The notes under the pieces were generated by a model, which had not been told where the DNA came from, searched no databases, and worked only from the letters and a program-made list of their open reading frames with translations. A DNA stretch of 64,000 nt from DASTCZ01 sp963704455 (GTDB taxonomy: Bacteria > Acidobacteriota > Terriglobia > Acidiferrales > UBA7541), in NCBI GenBank assembly GCA_963704455.1, contig OY969905.1, positions 992,001 through 1,056,000 on the forward strand, read 5' to 3'. Made by a program: the position numbers and the translations under genes. Shown here one piece after another: positions 53,347 through 62,241 of this stretch (the stretch's first letter is position 1; every line of letters starts with the position of its first letter).

Positions 53347-53916
53347 TTGGCCGAACCGAAGCACGAAGAATCTTTTAAGGTAGTTGACCGCCGCCTCTTC
53401 AATGAGTCGGGGGAGATGCGCAAGGATGTCGCCGAACAGACCGAGCGCGATCACGCCGCCGCTGATTTGGCCGCCGCAAAGGCCGCGAAGCAGGCGCCGA
53501 AGCAAATCCTAACTGGATCCGAGACCGCGGCGGGCACCGCGAATTCGGCGCAGCCTGCGCCAACAGGCACGGTTGACGCCCGGCCACCGCAGGGTGCGGC
53601 CGCTGATGCGGGTGCGGGTTTTGGGGCGAGTCCAAACCACCATTTCCAGATGCTGGTGGACTTCATGGCGCGGAATGCGGCGATGCTGATGGGCGGATAT
53701 GCCGACCCGCGCACCGGCCAGCCGATGCTTGACCTCGATGGCGCGCGGGAGATGATTGACATGCTCGACGCACTGCGCGACACCACCCGCGGAAACCTGG
53801 CCACCGAAGATGAGAAAATCCTGCTCGAAGTACTCGGCAGCCTGAAACTTTCCTACATGGAAATCTCAAAGGCCGCGGCAGCCGCCATGAAGGAAAAGGC
53901 GAAGACTCGTCCCTGA
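53347..53916 (+). CDS. DUF1844-domain protein
   Basis: A 189-residue protein with a TTG start at 53347 after CTGAGGGG. The N-terminal 100 residues are charged, then alanine/glycine/proline-rich low complexity. The C-terminal DUF1844 domain is visible as HHFQMLVDFMARNAAMLMGG, LDLDGAREMIDMLDALRDTTRGNL and EDEKILLEVLGSLKLSYMEI. The domain is widespread in Acidobacteriota and Deltaproteobacteria, with no known function. It starts the DUF1844-MBL-ribF plus-strand group and diverges from the M20 gene. Confidence 0.88.
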   Translation: MAEPKHEESFKVVDRRLFNESGEMRKDVAEQTERDHAAADLAAAKAAKQAPKQILTGSETAAGTANSAQPAPTGTVDARPPQGAAADAGAGFGASPNHHFQMLVDFMARNAAMLMGGYADPRTGQPMLDLDGAREMIDMLDALRDTTRGNLATEDEKILLEVLGSLKLSYMEISKAAAAAMKEKAKTRP

Positions 53917-53922
53917 CCGCCC

Positions 53923-54732
53923 GTGCCCTCCGCACCATCTTCCGGCAAATCGCAAATGCAATTGACCGTGCTTGGTTCCGGCACTTCGATGGGGGTCCCA
54001 ACGCTCGCCTGCCCCTGCCGCGTGTGCCAATCCACAGAACCGCTCGACAAGCGCACGCGGCCTTCGGTGCTGCTGACGCGCGACGGGCACAACGTGGTGA
54101 TTGATACCAGCCCGGATTTTCGCGTGCAGTGCCTGCGCGAGGGCGTCCAGCGGCTCGACGCGATAGTTTTTACGCACGGCCACGCGGACCACATCCTCGG
54201 CTTCGACGATATCCGTCCGTATAACATGCGTCAAAAAGCACCGCTGCCCGTGTATGCCTCGGCAGAGACTCTTGATACTTTGCGTAGAACTTTTTCATAC
54301 GCGTTCGATGGCAAGCCTGCGCCGAGCACGATCCCCGAAGTGGTGTTGCATACAATTTCCGGCGCATTTGAGCTGCTGGGCGTGAAATTTATGCCCATCG
54401 CTCTTGACCACGGCGGCACGCCCGTCCTCGGCTTCCGAATTGGCAGCGCGGCCTATTTAACGGACTTCAGCCGCCTGCCTGAGGAATCGAAGGCGCTTGT
54501 GCGTGGCCTGGATGACCTGGTGATGGACGCTCTGCGGGACACGCCGCATCCGATGCATCTGACGGTGGAACAGGCGCTCGAAATTGTGAAGGAACTTCAG
54601 CCGCGCCGGGCCTGGTTCACACACATTTCGCACGAATTGCCGCACCGGGAGACAAACGAGCGGCTGCGGAGGGCCGGATTTCCGCATGTGCAACTTGCGT
54701 ACGATGGTTTGCGAATCGAGGTGGTAGTCTGA
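53923..54732 (+). CDS. PhnP-like MBL-fold phosphoribosyl/cyclic phosphodiesterase-type hydrolase
   Basis: A 269-residue metallo-beta-lactamase-fold protein (or 258 if the ATG at 53956 is the start). It begins MQLTVLGSGTSMGVPTLACPCRVCQ, as in PhnP-type hydrolases, where the cysteines hold a structural metal. The catalytic metal motif is FTHGHADHILGFDDI. Later motifs are ALDHGG, AYLTDFSRLP and WFTHISHELPH. Family members cleave cyclic phosphates or short phosphodiesters; the true substrate is unknown here. The stop is 16 bp before ribF. Confidence 0.86.
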   Translation: MPSAPSSGKSQMQLTVLGSGTSMGVPTLACPCRVCQSTEPLDKRTRPSVLLTRDGHNVVIDTSPDFRVQCLREGVQRLDAIVFTHGHADHILGFDDIRPYNMRQKAPLPVYASAETLDTLRRTFSYAFDGKPAPSTIPEVVLHTISGAFELLGVKFMPIALDHGGTPVLGFRIGSAAYLTDFSRLPEESKALVRGLDDLVMDALRDTPHPMHLTVEQALEIVKELQPRRAWFTHISHELPHRETNERLRRAGFPHVQLAYDGLRIEVVV

Positions 54733-54748
54733 TGAAGGACGACGTCTG

Positions 54749-55723
54749 ATGGCGCTCCGCGTCGCGAGATCGCTGGCCGAGTGGCCGCGCGTTGTGGATG
54801 GCGGGCGGCGGGCGGTGGTGTCCGTTGGCAACTTTGATGGATTGCACATCGGCCACCAGCGGATTCTGGATACGGTTGTCGAGCGCGCGCAAAGTGAAGG
54901 CGCGATTGCCGCAGCGATCACTTTCCATCCCCACCCGATGAAGGTACTGCGCCCGGGCAGCGCGCCTGCACTCATCATGACTTTGAACGACCGGCTTGCG
55001 GGGTTTGAACGATTGGGGTTGGACGCAGCGCTCGTTCTTCCATTTGACGAAGATCTCGCGAAGCTCCCTGCTGAAGAGTTTGTGAAGACTGTGATTGTGG
55101 ACACAGTAAGATCAAGCAGAATCCTTGTCGGCGCAAGTTTCCGCTACGGATACAAGCAGGCGGGGGACGTAATGCTCCTGCAGGAACTTGGCAAGCGAAA
55201 TGACTTCACGGTTGAGATAGCTTCCGCGGCTGAGGCGGGCGGAATTGTGGTGTCCAGCACGGCAATCCGCTGCGCGGTTGCGGAAGGGCGAATCGAAGAG
55301 GCTGCGGCGCTGCTCGGGCATTCCTTTGCGCTGAGCGGCGCCTTGGTGAGCGGAGAAGGGCGCGGCCGCAACATTCTTTTTCCGACGTTGAACTTGAAGG
55401 CGGACCAGGAGCTGCTGCCAGTGAAAGGTGTGTACGTGACGGAGAGCTCCCTAGGGGGCGATCCCTTGCCGTCGGTAACAAACATCGGCACGCGACCTAC
55501 TTTTGACGGAACTGCCCTTTCCATCGAATCCTTTGTGCTCGATAGGCAAATTGCCTCCCCCACGGAAAATATGGAGCTCCACTTCTGTAAGCGACTGCGA
55601 GACGAAATGAAATTTCCCTCTCCTGAAGCCCTGCGGGGTCAAATTAAGAGAGATATCCAGCAAGCGAAAGAGTTCTTCAGACTTCGAGAACCCGCCACTA
55701 AGGCGAGCGCCCGTAACTCCTGA
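54749..55723 (+). CDS. ribF: Bifunctional riboflavin kinase/FAD synthetase
   Basis: A 324-residue enzyme making FMN then FAD from riboflavin. The N-terminal nucleotidyltransferase has SVGNFDGLHIGHQRIL and ITFHPHPMKVL, and ILVGASFRYGYKQAG. The C-terminal riboflavin kinase has ALSGALVSGEGRGRNILFPTLNL, VTNIGTRPTFDG and the family end KEFFRLREPA. Length is normal. There is no FMN riboswitch upstream, consistent with constitutive expression behind the MBL gene. Confidence 0.97.
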   Translation: MALRVARSLAEWPRVVDGGRRAVVSVGNFDGLHIGHQRILDTVVERAQSEGAIAAAITFHPHPMKVLRPGSAPALIMTLNDRLAGFERLGLDAALVLPFDEDLAKLPAEEFVKTVIVDTVRSSRILVGASFRYGYKQAGDVMLLQELGKRNDFTVEIASAAEAGGIVVSSTAIRCAVAEGRIEEAAALLGHSFALSGALVSGEGRGRNILFPTLNLKADQELLPVKGVYVTESSLGGDPLPSVTNIGTRPTFDGTALSIESFVLDRQIASPTENMELHFCKRLRDEMKFPSPEALRGQIKRDIQQAKEFFRLREPATKASARNS

Positions 55724-55918
55724 ATATAGTTTGGTTTACGGCGAATCGTGATCGAATCGGGAAGCCAGTTCTTGGCGTCACAATACGTCCGATAATATCC
55801 AACACCCGTGGTTATGTTTACTTCTAGTCAGCGAAATGAGGCATCAGAACCAATTCCCATCCACATCGCTCGTAGGGATTCTTTCAGCTGTATCCGCTAG
55901 GACTGTTTCGAAGAAAGG
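55724..55918. other. Gap between convergent ribF and fur
   Basis: The 195 bp between ribF and the fur-like gene contain no ORF with a credible ribosome site and no clear intrinsic terminator. A short possible remnant was not found. Nothing is assigned. Confidence 0.5.
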
Positions 55919-56401
55919 CTAAGGTTTGCAATCGGCACAGTAGCCGCCGATTTCGGTGCGCGTAACGGTAATTTTAATCTGGCAATCCTGCTCGATCTGA
56001 CGCTTCATTTGCTCGAAGAGGCGGCTCTCCACTTCCCTGACCTTCCCGCAGCGCAGGCAAGCGACATGGATGTGGTCGCGCGGGCCATGGCTTTCGTAGA
56101 AGTGCTGCTCACCGTGGATATGCAAGAGGTCCAGCTCGTCAATCAATCCCATCTTCTTGAGCATATCAATCGTGCGGTAGACGGTGACGCGGTGGATTTG
56201 CGAATCAATGCGCTGCGCGCGCTCAAGGATGGCGCCGGCATCGAGGTGGCGCTCGGCGCTGTCCATCACCTGAAGCAAGACGCGGCGCTGGCGGGTGAGC
56301 CGGACCCCTCGCTTCGCTAGAGCAGCTTGCAGGCGACCGGGAGCGTCATGAGCGTTAATGCGCTCGCCGCTGGAGACGCGCTGTGTATGGGGAGAAGACA
56401 T
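55919..56401 (-). CDS. Fur/PerR/Zur-family metalloregulator
   Basis: A 160-residue ferric-uptake-type repressor. The winged helix has LTRQRRVLLQVMDSAERHLDAGAI and HRVTVYRTIDMLKKMGLI. The dimer/metal part has EQHFYESHGPRDHIHVACLRCGKVRE (ends EQHFYES and GKVRE), with histidines for the regulatory site and a CxxC zinc pair. A second CxxC (CADCKP) lies at the C-terminus. These fit Fur-like proteins, but Fur, PerR and Zur cannot be separated. The ATG at 56401 has a GCAAGG site; the frame opens at 56434 without one. It follows rseP by about 50 nt. Confidence 0.9.
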   Translation of the reverse strand: MSSPHTQRVSSGERINAHDAPGRLQAALAKRGVRLTRQRRVLLQVMDSAERHLDAGAILERAQRIDSQIHRVTVYRTIDMLKKMGLIDELDLLHIHGEQHFYESHGPRDHIHVACLRCGKVREVESRLFEQMKRQIEQDCQIKITVTRTEIGGYCADCKP

Positions 56402-56448
56402 ATGCAGACCTTGCAGGCCGGAAATCAGTGCCATGTGAAACCGGTGCG

Positions 56449-57792
56449 CTATGAATGCGTAAACATTCGTAAAACGTCATTGTACATCACGAATGCAAAG
56501 ATCAGCAAAATGAAGACGAAGCCGACCTGAATGAAGCGCTCTTTCGTTTTCAGGCTGAGGTCCTGACGAATTACACTTTCGATTGCAAGCATCAATATGT
56601 GCCCGCCATCAAGAATCGGGATTGGCAGAAGGTTCAGGACCGCCAAGTTCAAACTAATCAGGGCCATCCAGATGGAGAGATTTCGACTCCCCGCCCGAGC
56701 GGCTTGACCTGAATAGGTTACGATTCCAAGGGGCCCAAGAAATTGTTTCGGGGAAGCCTTGCCAACAAATAGCTGACCAATCGTCTGCATGAATTGTTGG
56801 CATAGCCGACCACTGAACCAAAGTGAAAACTCGACCGATTCCACCACACCCTTTTTCACTGTGTGCTTATCAGGCATGCCTTCCGGCAGAAAGCCAACTG
56901 TCCAACGCATCCCAAGTCCATCGCCGTAATCCTTCTTGACTGGCCGCAGGTGAATGTTTTCAGGATGACCGTTGCGCAGGATTCCAATTTCAATTGGCCG
57001 GTCTCCATGGATATCGAGCGCCATCACAAATTGGCGAAATGCTTGCAAGTGTTCGCCATTCACTGAAACAATCTCGTCGCCAGGATGAAGACCCGCCTTC
57101 TGCGCAGGTGAATCAGGAGTAATCGAATACACCACAATTCTATCGGCCGGCTCGCCGAACATGTCTGCTTCGATCATGCTTGAAGGAACATTCGTTGAGA
57201 TGAGTTGTCCCTGACGTTCAATCGAGACCGGAATCAAAATATTTGGCGCGGTGAGTTTTGCTTCCCAACTTGCACGGTCCCATGTCGGATTCTCGGTGCC
57301 ATTTATCGAAACCAGCCTGTCTCCCGGCTTGATCCCGGCCTTGTCTGCCGTTGAATCCTTCTTCACAGCCACCACATCTACCGGCTTGTCTGAATAAATA
57401 GGAGCCTGCGACGCCCCACCAAAAATGAAAGCGAACATTACGATTGCGAGTACGCAATTCATGGCCGGGCCTGCAACCGCGATCAGCATGCGCTGCCAAC
57501 GCGGCTTGGAGAGAAATTCGTCCGGCGCTCCGGCGCGCTCTTCGGAAGGATTGTCACCCGCCATGCGAACGTAACCGCCAAACGGCAAAGCGCTGATGCG
57601 ATAGTCCGTGGGGCCGCGCTTGATACCCAGCAGGCGAGGCCCGAATCCAAATGAAAACACATCCACGCGCACGCCGAAATATCGCGCGACAAGAAAGTGG
57701 CCTGCCTCATGAATAATCACGACCAACCCGAGGGAAAATATGGCGATCAAAATATATCCGACGCTGCTCAAAGAACTTAAGATGTGAGCCAC
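56449..57792 (-). CDS. rseP: Site-2 intramembrane metalloprotease RseP
   Basis: A 447-residue M50 protease with its zinc motif HEAGH in LVVIIHEAGHFLVARYFG on the first helix. Two tandem PDZ domains follow (about 115-200 and 205-290, with GIKPGDRLVSING and GLHPGDEIVSVNG). The C-terminal LNLLPIPILDGGHILMLA carries the third metal ligand aspartate. It degrades membrane-bound anti-sigma factors; the ECF/zf-HC2 pair at 11-12 kb is a possible, untested substrate. It lies in the uppS-cdsA-dxr-rseP order found in many bacteria. Confidence 0.96.
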   Translation of the reverse strand: MAHILSSLSSVGYILIAIFSLGLVVIIHEAGHFLVARYFGVRVDVFSFGFGPRLLGIKRGPTDYRISALPFGGYVRMAGDNPSEERAGAPDEFLSKPRWQRMLIAVAGPAMNCVLAIVMFAFIFGGASQAPIYSDKPVDVVAVKKDSTADKAGIKPGDRLVSINGTENPTWDRASWEAKLTAPNILIPVSIERQGQLISTNVPSSMIEADMFGEPADRIVVYSITPDSPAQKAGLHPGDEIVSVNGEHLQAFRQFVMALDIHGDRPIEIGILRNGHPENIHLRPVKKDYGDGLGMRWTVGFLPEGMPDKHTVKKGVVESVEFSLWFSGRLCQQFMQTIGQLFVGKASPKQFLGPLGIVTYSGQAARAGSRNLSIWMALISLNLAVLNLLPIPILDGGHILMLAIESVIRQDLSLKTKERFIQVGFVFILLIFAFVMYNDVLRMFTHS

Positions 57793-57836
57793 GACTCTTC
57801 ATCCCTTCTAAAATAAAACTTGTGTCCAGCCAATTT

Positions 57837-59015
57837 CTAGGCGGCGCGATCCAGTTTGCGGATCTCCTCGACAGCCAGGCGGCGCGCTTCCAAGTCAGCC
57901 GCCAGTACATCTGCGATGCTCATGGACCGCGAACGGGGCATGCGACCGAGTACTTCTTCTATAACGCGCGGAATGCCGCCAAATTTCATCTGGCCAGCCA
58001 GAAAAGCCGCGACGGCAACTTCATCCACGGCGTTGAACGCCGCGGGCAAAATACCACCGCGCCGCAGCGCCTCTCGCGCAAGCTTGAGGCACGGGAATCG
58101 CCGGGTGGACACCTTCTCAAAATCCAGCCGCCGTAGGCTTCCCCAATCGAGCATCACTTCTTTAGATTCAATCCGCTCGGGATAGGTTAGCGCATATTGA
58201 ATCGGCATGCGCATGTCCGTAGGCCCGAGCTGTGCCAGAACCGAACTATCCACGAATTCCACCATGGAGTGAATCGTGGATTGAGGATGAATGACCACTT
58301 CAATTTTTTCAAGAGGCATACCGAAAAGCCAGTGAGCCTCAATCACCTCGAACCCTTTATTGACGAGCGTGGCCGAATCAATCGTGATGCGCTGGCCCAT
58401 CTTCCAATTCGGATGCGCGAGAGCCTGCTCAGGTGTCGCGGAGGCGATTTCAGCAAGGGGAGTTTTGCGGAACGGGCCGCCCGAGGCAGTCAGGACGAGC
58501 CGGCGGACTTCGCCATGAGTGCCCGCGCGCAGACACTGGTGGACGGCGTTGTGCTCGCTATCCACGGGCAGGATTTCGACGCCCGCCTTCTTTGCGGCCG
58601 CCATCACCAATTCGCCGGCTGCCACGAGGACTTCTTTATTCGAGAGGGCGACCTGCTTGCCCGCGACAATTGCGGCGTAGGTCGCTTCCAGGCCAACGAC
58701 TCCGACCGCGGCAGAAACTAGAACCTCCGCATCCGGGTGCGTGGCAACCGCGCGGTTACCTGCCGGGCCATATTGAATTTCCGGGAGTGGATTGAAGCCT
58801 GCGGCTCGGAGGCGCGCAGCGAGCTCGGAAGTCTTGGCGGAATCCGCAACCGAAACAAGACCCGGCTTGTGCCGCTGGATTTGCCCGGCAAGTTCATCGA
58901 GGTTCGAGCCGGCAGCCAGGGCAACCACTTGGAGACGGTCGGGCAGAGATTCGACCACTTTGAGACATTGGCGACCAATGGATCCCGTCGAGCCGAGGAT
59001 GCCGATTCGTTTCAT
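57837..59015 (-). CDS. dxr: 1-deoxy-D-xylulose 5-phosphate reductoisomerase
   Basis: The second enzyme of the MEP isoprenoid pathway, 392 residues. The NADPH-binding start is MKRIGILGSTGSIGRQCL. Active-site segments are LPVDSEHNAVHQCL, LTASGGPFRKTP, HPNWKMGQRITIDSATLVNKGFEVIEAHWLFG and HPQSTIHSMVEFVDSSVLAQLG. The ATG at 59015 is chosen because it begins the Rossmann motif; the frame is open to 59111 but overlaps the end of cdsA. It supplies precursors for the undecaprenyl synthase encoded upstream. Confidence 0.97.
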   Translation of the reverse strand: MKRIGILGSTGSIGRQCLKVVESLPDRLQVVALAAGSNLDELAGQIQRHKPGLVSVADSAKTSELAARLRAAGFNPLPEIQYGPAGNRAVATHPDAEVLVSAAVGVVGLEATYAAIVAGKQVALSNKEVLVAAGELVMAAAKKAGVEILPVDSEHNAVHQCLRAGTHGEVRRLVLTASGGPFRKTPLAEIASATPEQALAHPNWKMGQRITIDSATLVNKGFEVIEAHWLFGMPLEKIEVVIHPQSTIHSMVEFVDSSVLAQLGPTDMRMPIQYALTYPERIESKEVMLDWGSLRRLDFEKVSTRRFPCLKLAREALRRGGILPAAFNAVDEVAVAAFLAGQMKFGGIPRVIEEVLGRMPRSRSMSIADVLAADLEARRLAVEEIRKLDRAA

Positions 59016-59058
59016 GCGTATTTGGCGCGCAGCCTTCCGGCGGCAATTGGAGATTCGC

Positions 59059-59925
59059 TCACCGGCTCGCAGAAAGCCAGTTGAAATAGTACCAAACCAC
59101 GGGCGCGGCAAGAATCAGTGCGTCAATCCGGTCGAGCATTCCACCGTGGCCGGGGAGTAGAGTGCCGGACTCTTTCAGGCCGGCGCTGCGTTTATATGCC
59201 GACTCGAGTAAATCGCCTCCCTGCCCCGCAATATTTGCGAGAACGGCCATGGCAATCAAATGCCGCAGAGGAATGTCAAGCCATCGCTGGGCGACGAGCG
59301 CAACAATCACGGACCCCGCAAGATTTCCGATCGCGCCTTCCCAAGTTTTTTTCGGGCTCAAGTGTGGCGCCATCGAAAGACGTCCAATGCTGCGGCCCAC
59401 AAAATAAGCCATCGTGTCGCCAACCCAGACAATAGCCAGTGTAAAAAGCAAGAGCCGCTTGCCGACGTGAAACGCGCCATGAATGCGGACCACAGTAGAG
59501 AGAGGCAGCACTAGGAAAACCATTGCCGCGGCGCTGACGGAAAGTCCGCCGAAGGATTCCACAACTGGCTGTCTGCCGAAAAGCACGATGGCTGTCGAGC
59601 CCAAAACAAAAACAATCAGAATCCATTCGATGGTGGAAGCGCCGATTGCATTCGTAGCGCGCACGAGGCGCTCGCCGCCAGCCAGGGAAAGAGTCTGTTC
59701 GGTTGAGGCCAACCATTGCGCGAAGAAAACTGCCAACGCGCACAGACCAGTCCAGATCCGGTGGCCGTGCAGGCCAACACGATCGCCCAGCGAAAACAAT
59801 TCGAGCAGCGCGAGAAGCATGACGGCGGACGCGACCACGGCAACAACGGACGTGGGAGCGAACCAGGCGATCGCCCAAAAAAAGGGGATGAGCACAACCG
59901 CTGTGAGAATGCGCTTTACGGTCAT
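59059..59925 (-). CDS. cdsA: Phosphatidate cytidylyltransferase
   Basis: A 288-residue multi-spanning membrane enzyme forming CDP-diacylglycerol. The family signature lies near the C-terminus as SAGLKESGTLLPGHGGMLDRIDALI with the key aspartates. The preceding WVGDTMAYFVGRSIGR, LSPKKTWEG and NIAGQGGDLLESAYKR segments are also diagnostic. About seven helices are visible in the hydrophobic pattern. It lies between uppS and dxr with a 78-bp gap to uppS. Confidence 0.95.
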   Translation of the reverse strand: MTVKRILTAVVLIPFFWAIAWFAPTSVVAVVASAVMLLALLELFSLGDRVGLHGHRIWTGLCALAVFFAQWLASTEQTLSLAGGERLVRATNAIGASTIEWILIVFVLGSTAIVLFGRQPVVESFGGLSVSAAAMVFLVLPLSTVVRIHGAFHVGKRLLLFTLAIVWVGDTMAYFVGRSIGRLSMAPHLSPKKTWEGAIGNLAGSVIVALVAQRWLDIPLRHLIAMAVLANIAGQGGDLLESAYKRSAGLKESGTLLPGHGGMLDRIDALILAAPVVWYYFNWLSASR

Positions 59926-60003
59926 TGGCGATGTGGGCGTGGTTGAAGCCCGGGCAAATGTATCACGAGAGGAATCCCGCCGGAGCAGGATTGACGCCGC
60001 GCA

Positions 60004-60807
60004 TCAAGCGGTTTGGCGCGTGGGCGGCGCGTTCAGGCCGCCGTAACGGCGTTCGCGTTTCTGGAATTCGAGAAGCGCTTCGAGCAGCCGCGCGCGATTG
60101 AAGTCAGGCCACAGAGTTTCTGTTACGTAGATTTCCGCGTAAGCGATCTGCCAGAGCAGAAAATTACTTACGCGCATCTCGCCGCTCGTCCGGATGAGCA
60201 GATCGGGATCGGGCAGCCCGGCGGTATACAGGTGGTCGGAAATTGTTTTTTCATCCACGGGCGGAAATGTCGCGCCATTGTTGCGGACATGATTGAGAAT
60301 TGAGTTGAACGCGTCCACAAGCTCGGCCCTGCCGCCGTAATTCAAGGCCACCGCGAGCTTCATGCCTGAATTCTTCGCCGTAAAGTCCATGGCCTCCTGC
60401 ACATCTCTTCGGACAGCCTCGGGCAAATGGTCGAGCCGGCCAATCACTACGAGACGGATGTTATTGCGATGAATTTCCGGCAATTCCTTGCGGAGATATT
60501 CGCGCAGCAAGCGCATCAGGAAATCAATTTCGGTCTTGGGGCGGCGCCAGTTCTCCATGGAAAAGGCATAGAGAGTGAGAGCCTGGATGCCGAGGCGCGC
60601 GCAACTCTCAATCACCTGGCGAGCGGAGGCAACGCCTGCGCGGTGCCCCGCGATTCGGGGCAGATGGCGGCGCTGCGCCCAGCGGCCGTTCCCGTCCATA
60701 ATGATGGCGATGTGATTGGGAAAACGCGTGGTATCGAGCTGCTCGAGCAGGCGCGTTTCCTCGCGCTGCTTGGTCTTGAGGAGTTCGATAGCCTTCACAG
60801 GAGCCAA
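60004..60807 (-). CDS. uppS: Isoprenyl transferase (undecaprenyl diphosphate synthase)
   Basis: A cis-prenyltransferase of about 267 residues making the undecaprenyl carrier for peptidoglycan and LPS. The motif HIAIIMDGNGRWAQRRHLPRIAGHRAGV contains the catalytic aspartate. Later motifs are ALTLYAFSMENWRRP, AVALNYGGRAELVDA and PDPDLLIRTSGEMRVSNFLLWQIAYAE. Start is a TTG at 60807, 8 nt after GAAGGTGA; a GTG three codons later is also possible. The frame opens at 60879 without family support. Confidence 0.95.
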   Translation of the reverse strand: MAPVKAIELLKTKQREETRLLEQLDTTRFPNHIAIIMDGNGRWAQRRHLPRIAGHRAGVASARQVIESCARLGIQALTLYAFSMENWRRPKTEIDFLMRLLREYLRKELPEIHRNNIRLVVIGRLDHLPEAVRRDVQEAMDFTAKNSGMKLAVALNYGGRAELVDAFNSILNHVRNNGATFPPVDEKTISDHLYTAGLPDPDLLIRTSGEMRVSNFLLWQIAYAEIYVTETLWPDFNRARLLEALLEFQKRERRYGGLNAPPTRQTA

Positions 60808-60897
60808 GTCGCGTTCACCTTCTTTGCCGGACAAAGTTAACACAGGCCCCGAGGGGGCGCAATGCGCGCAAGGGCACATCTATCGGCAAAGGCAATG

Positions 60898-62226
60898 TCA
60901 CATTCCGGGTACGCCGCCCAGTTTATTTGGGAAAATTGACGCAAAAACAAGAATGATGGTGAGGATAATCATCAGGATGCTTGTCGTCCAAGCGATCACG
61001 TTAAACGTCTTGGAATTCACCCGGTCGCCCAGAAGGTCGCGCCGGTTCGCGAGGAGTACAAGAAAAATCACCACGACGGGAAGCCAGATACCATTCGCAA
61101 CCTGGGAATAGACGAGAATCTTGTACGTGTTGACATGTGGAATCAGAACGATACCAGCACCGACTGCGATCAATACTGTATAGAGCCAGTAGAAAATCGG
61201 CGCTTCGCTGAATTTGTGGTCGATTCCGGCCTCGAAGCCCAATCCTTCACAAACTACATGAGCGGTCGAAAGAGGCAGAACACTGGCAGCGAATATAGAA
61301 GCATTGAACAATCCGAATGCGAAGACATACGCCGCCCACTTGCCTGCCAGCGGAAGCAATGCCTTCGCGGCCTGACCTGCATCGGCAATTTCTAGCTGCC
61401 CTGATTTGTGAAGAGTCGCGGCCGTGCACACGATGATGAAAAAAACAACGATCATGCAGGTGATCGTGCCAATCAGCACGTCCAAGCGCGCCTGCTTGTA
61501 TTGCTTCGGACCGACGCGTTTTTCAACAAAGCTCGCCTGCATATAAAAGAATTGCCAGGGGGCAATCGTGGTCCCGATCAGTGCGGTCAACATCAAGAGA
61601 TATGGCGCATTCATTTGAAAACTTGGGATCACGGTGCTCTTGGCCGCCATCAACCAATCAGGATGGGCCATGAATGCGGAGATCCCGTAGACCCCATACA
61701 ACGCGACGGCGAACAGAAAAACGATCTCAACCACCCTGTACGTCCCGAGCAGAACCAAGATCCATATAAGAAACGCAAATATTGGGACGGAAATATACGG
61801 GCTAATATGGAAAATCACCGAGGCCTGCGCGACGCCTACGAATTCCGCAACGACATTGCACATGTCAACGAGGAACCCCATTACCACCACGAAAAACGTG
61901 GGGCGAAATCCGAATTCTTCCCGGATTAAATCAGAAAGCCCCTTACCGGTGACGACTCCCAATCGCGCGCACATCTCTTCCGTGACGTAGAGAGCAATCG
62001 TCATCGGAATCAGCGCCCACAAGAGCGCATAGCCGTATTTCGCGCCTGCGCTGGAATAAACGCCAATACCGCCGGCGTCGTTATCCACGTTCGAGGTGAT
62101 CACGCCGGGACCGAATACCAGGAGCAGGAGAAGAATTCGGCGCTTAAGTACACGCGAACGCCGATACCACACGTTTCTGCTGCTGCTCCAGGCTTCCATC
62201 CGCGATTTGAGTTTGACCCAGTCCAT
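60898..62226 (-). CDS. Nramp-related divalent metal transporter (possibly Mg2+ type)
   Basis: A 442-residue inner-membrane protein with about 11 helices and the Nramp fold: LLVFGPGVITSNVDNDAGGIG, EEMCARLGVVTGKGLSDLI, LTALIGTTIAPWQFFYMQ. Canonical Mn2+/Fe2+ Nramps have DPGN in helix 1 and an MPH segment in helix 6. Here the corresponding sites read DNDAGG and APWQ, so the methionine that favours soft metals is absent. Such substitutions are reported for Nramp-related Mg2+ transporters. The next upstream gene encodes MgtE-N and CBS domains, in line with Mg2+ handling. The ion must be tested. Confidence 0.8.
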   Translation of the reverse strand: MDWVKLKSRMEAWSSSRNVWYRRSRVLKRRILLLLLVFGPGVITSNVDNDAGGIGVYSSAGAKYGYALLWALIPMTIALYVTEEMCARLGVVTGKGLSDLIREEFGFRPTFFVVVMGFLVDMCNVVAEFVGVAQASVIFHISPYISVPIFAFLIWILVLLGTYRVVEIVFLFAVALYGVYGISAFMAHPDWLMAAKSTVIPSFQMNAPYLLMLTALIGTTIAPWQFFYMQASFVEKRVGPKQYKQARLDVLIGTITCMIVVFFIIVCTAATLHKSGQLEIADAGQAAKALLPLAGKWAAYVFAFGLFNASIFAASVLPLSTAHVVCEGLGFEAGIDHKFSEAPIFYWLYTVLIAVGAGIVLIPHVNTYKILVYSQVANGIWLPVVVIFLVLLANRRDLLGDRVNSKTFNVIAWTTSILMIILTIILVFASIFPNKLGGVPGM

Positions 62227-62241
62227 CGTTCTCTTCCCGTC

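Noticed and set aside
53923..54732. MBL protein as ribonuclease Z
   Set aside because: The CxCxxCQ N-terminus and length fit the PhnP-type group better.
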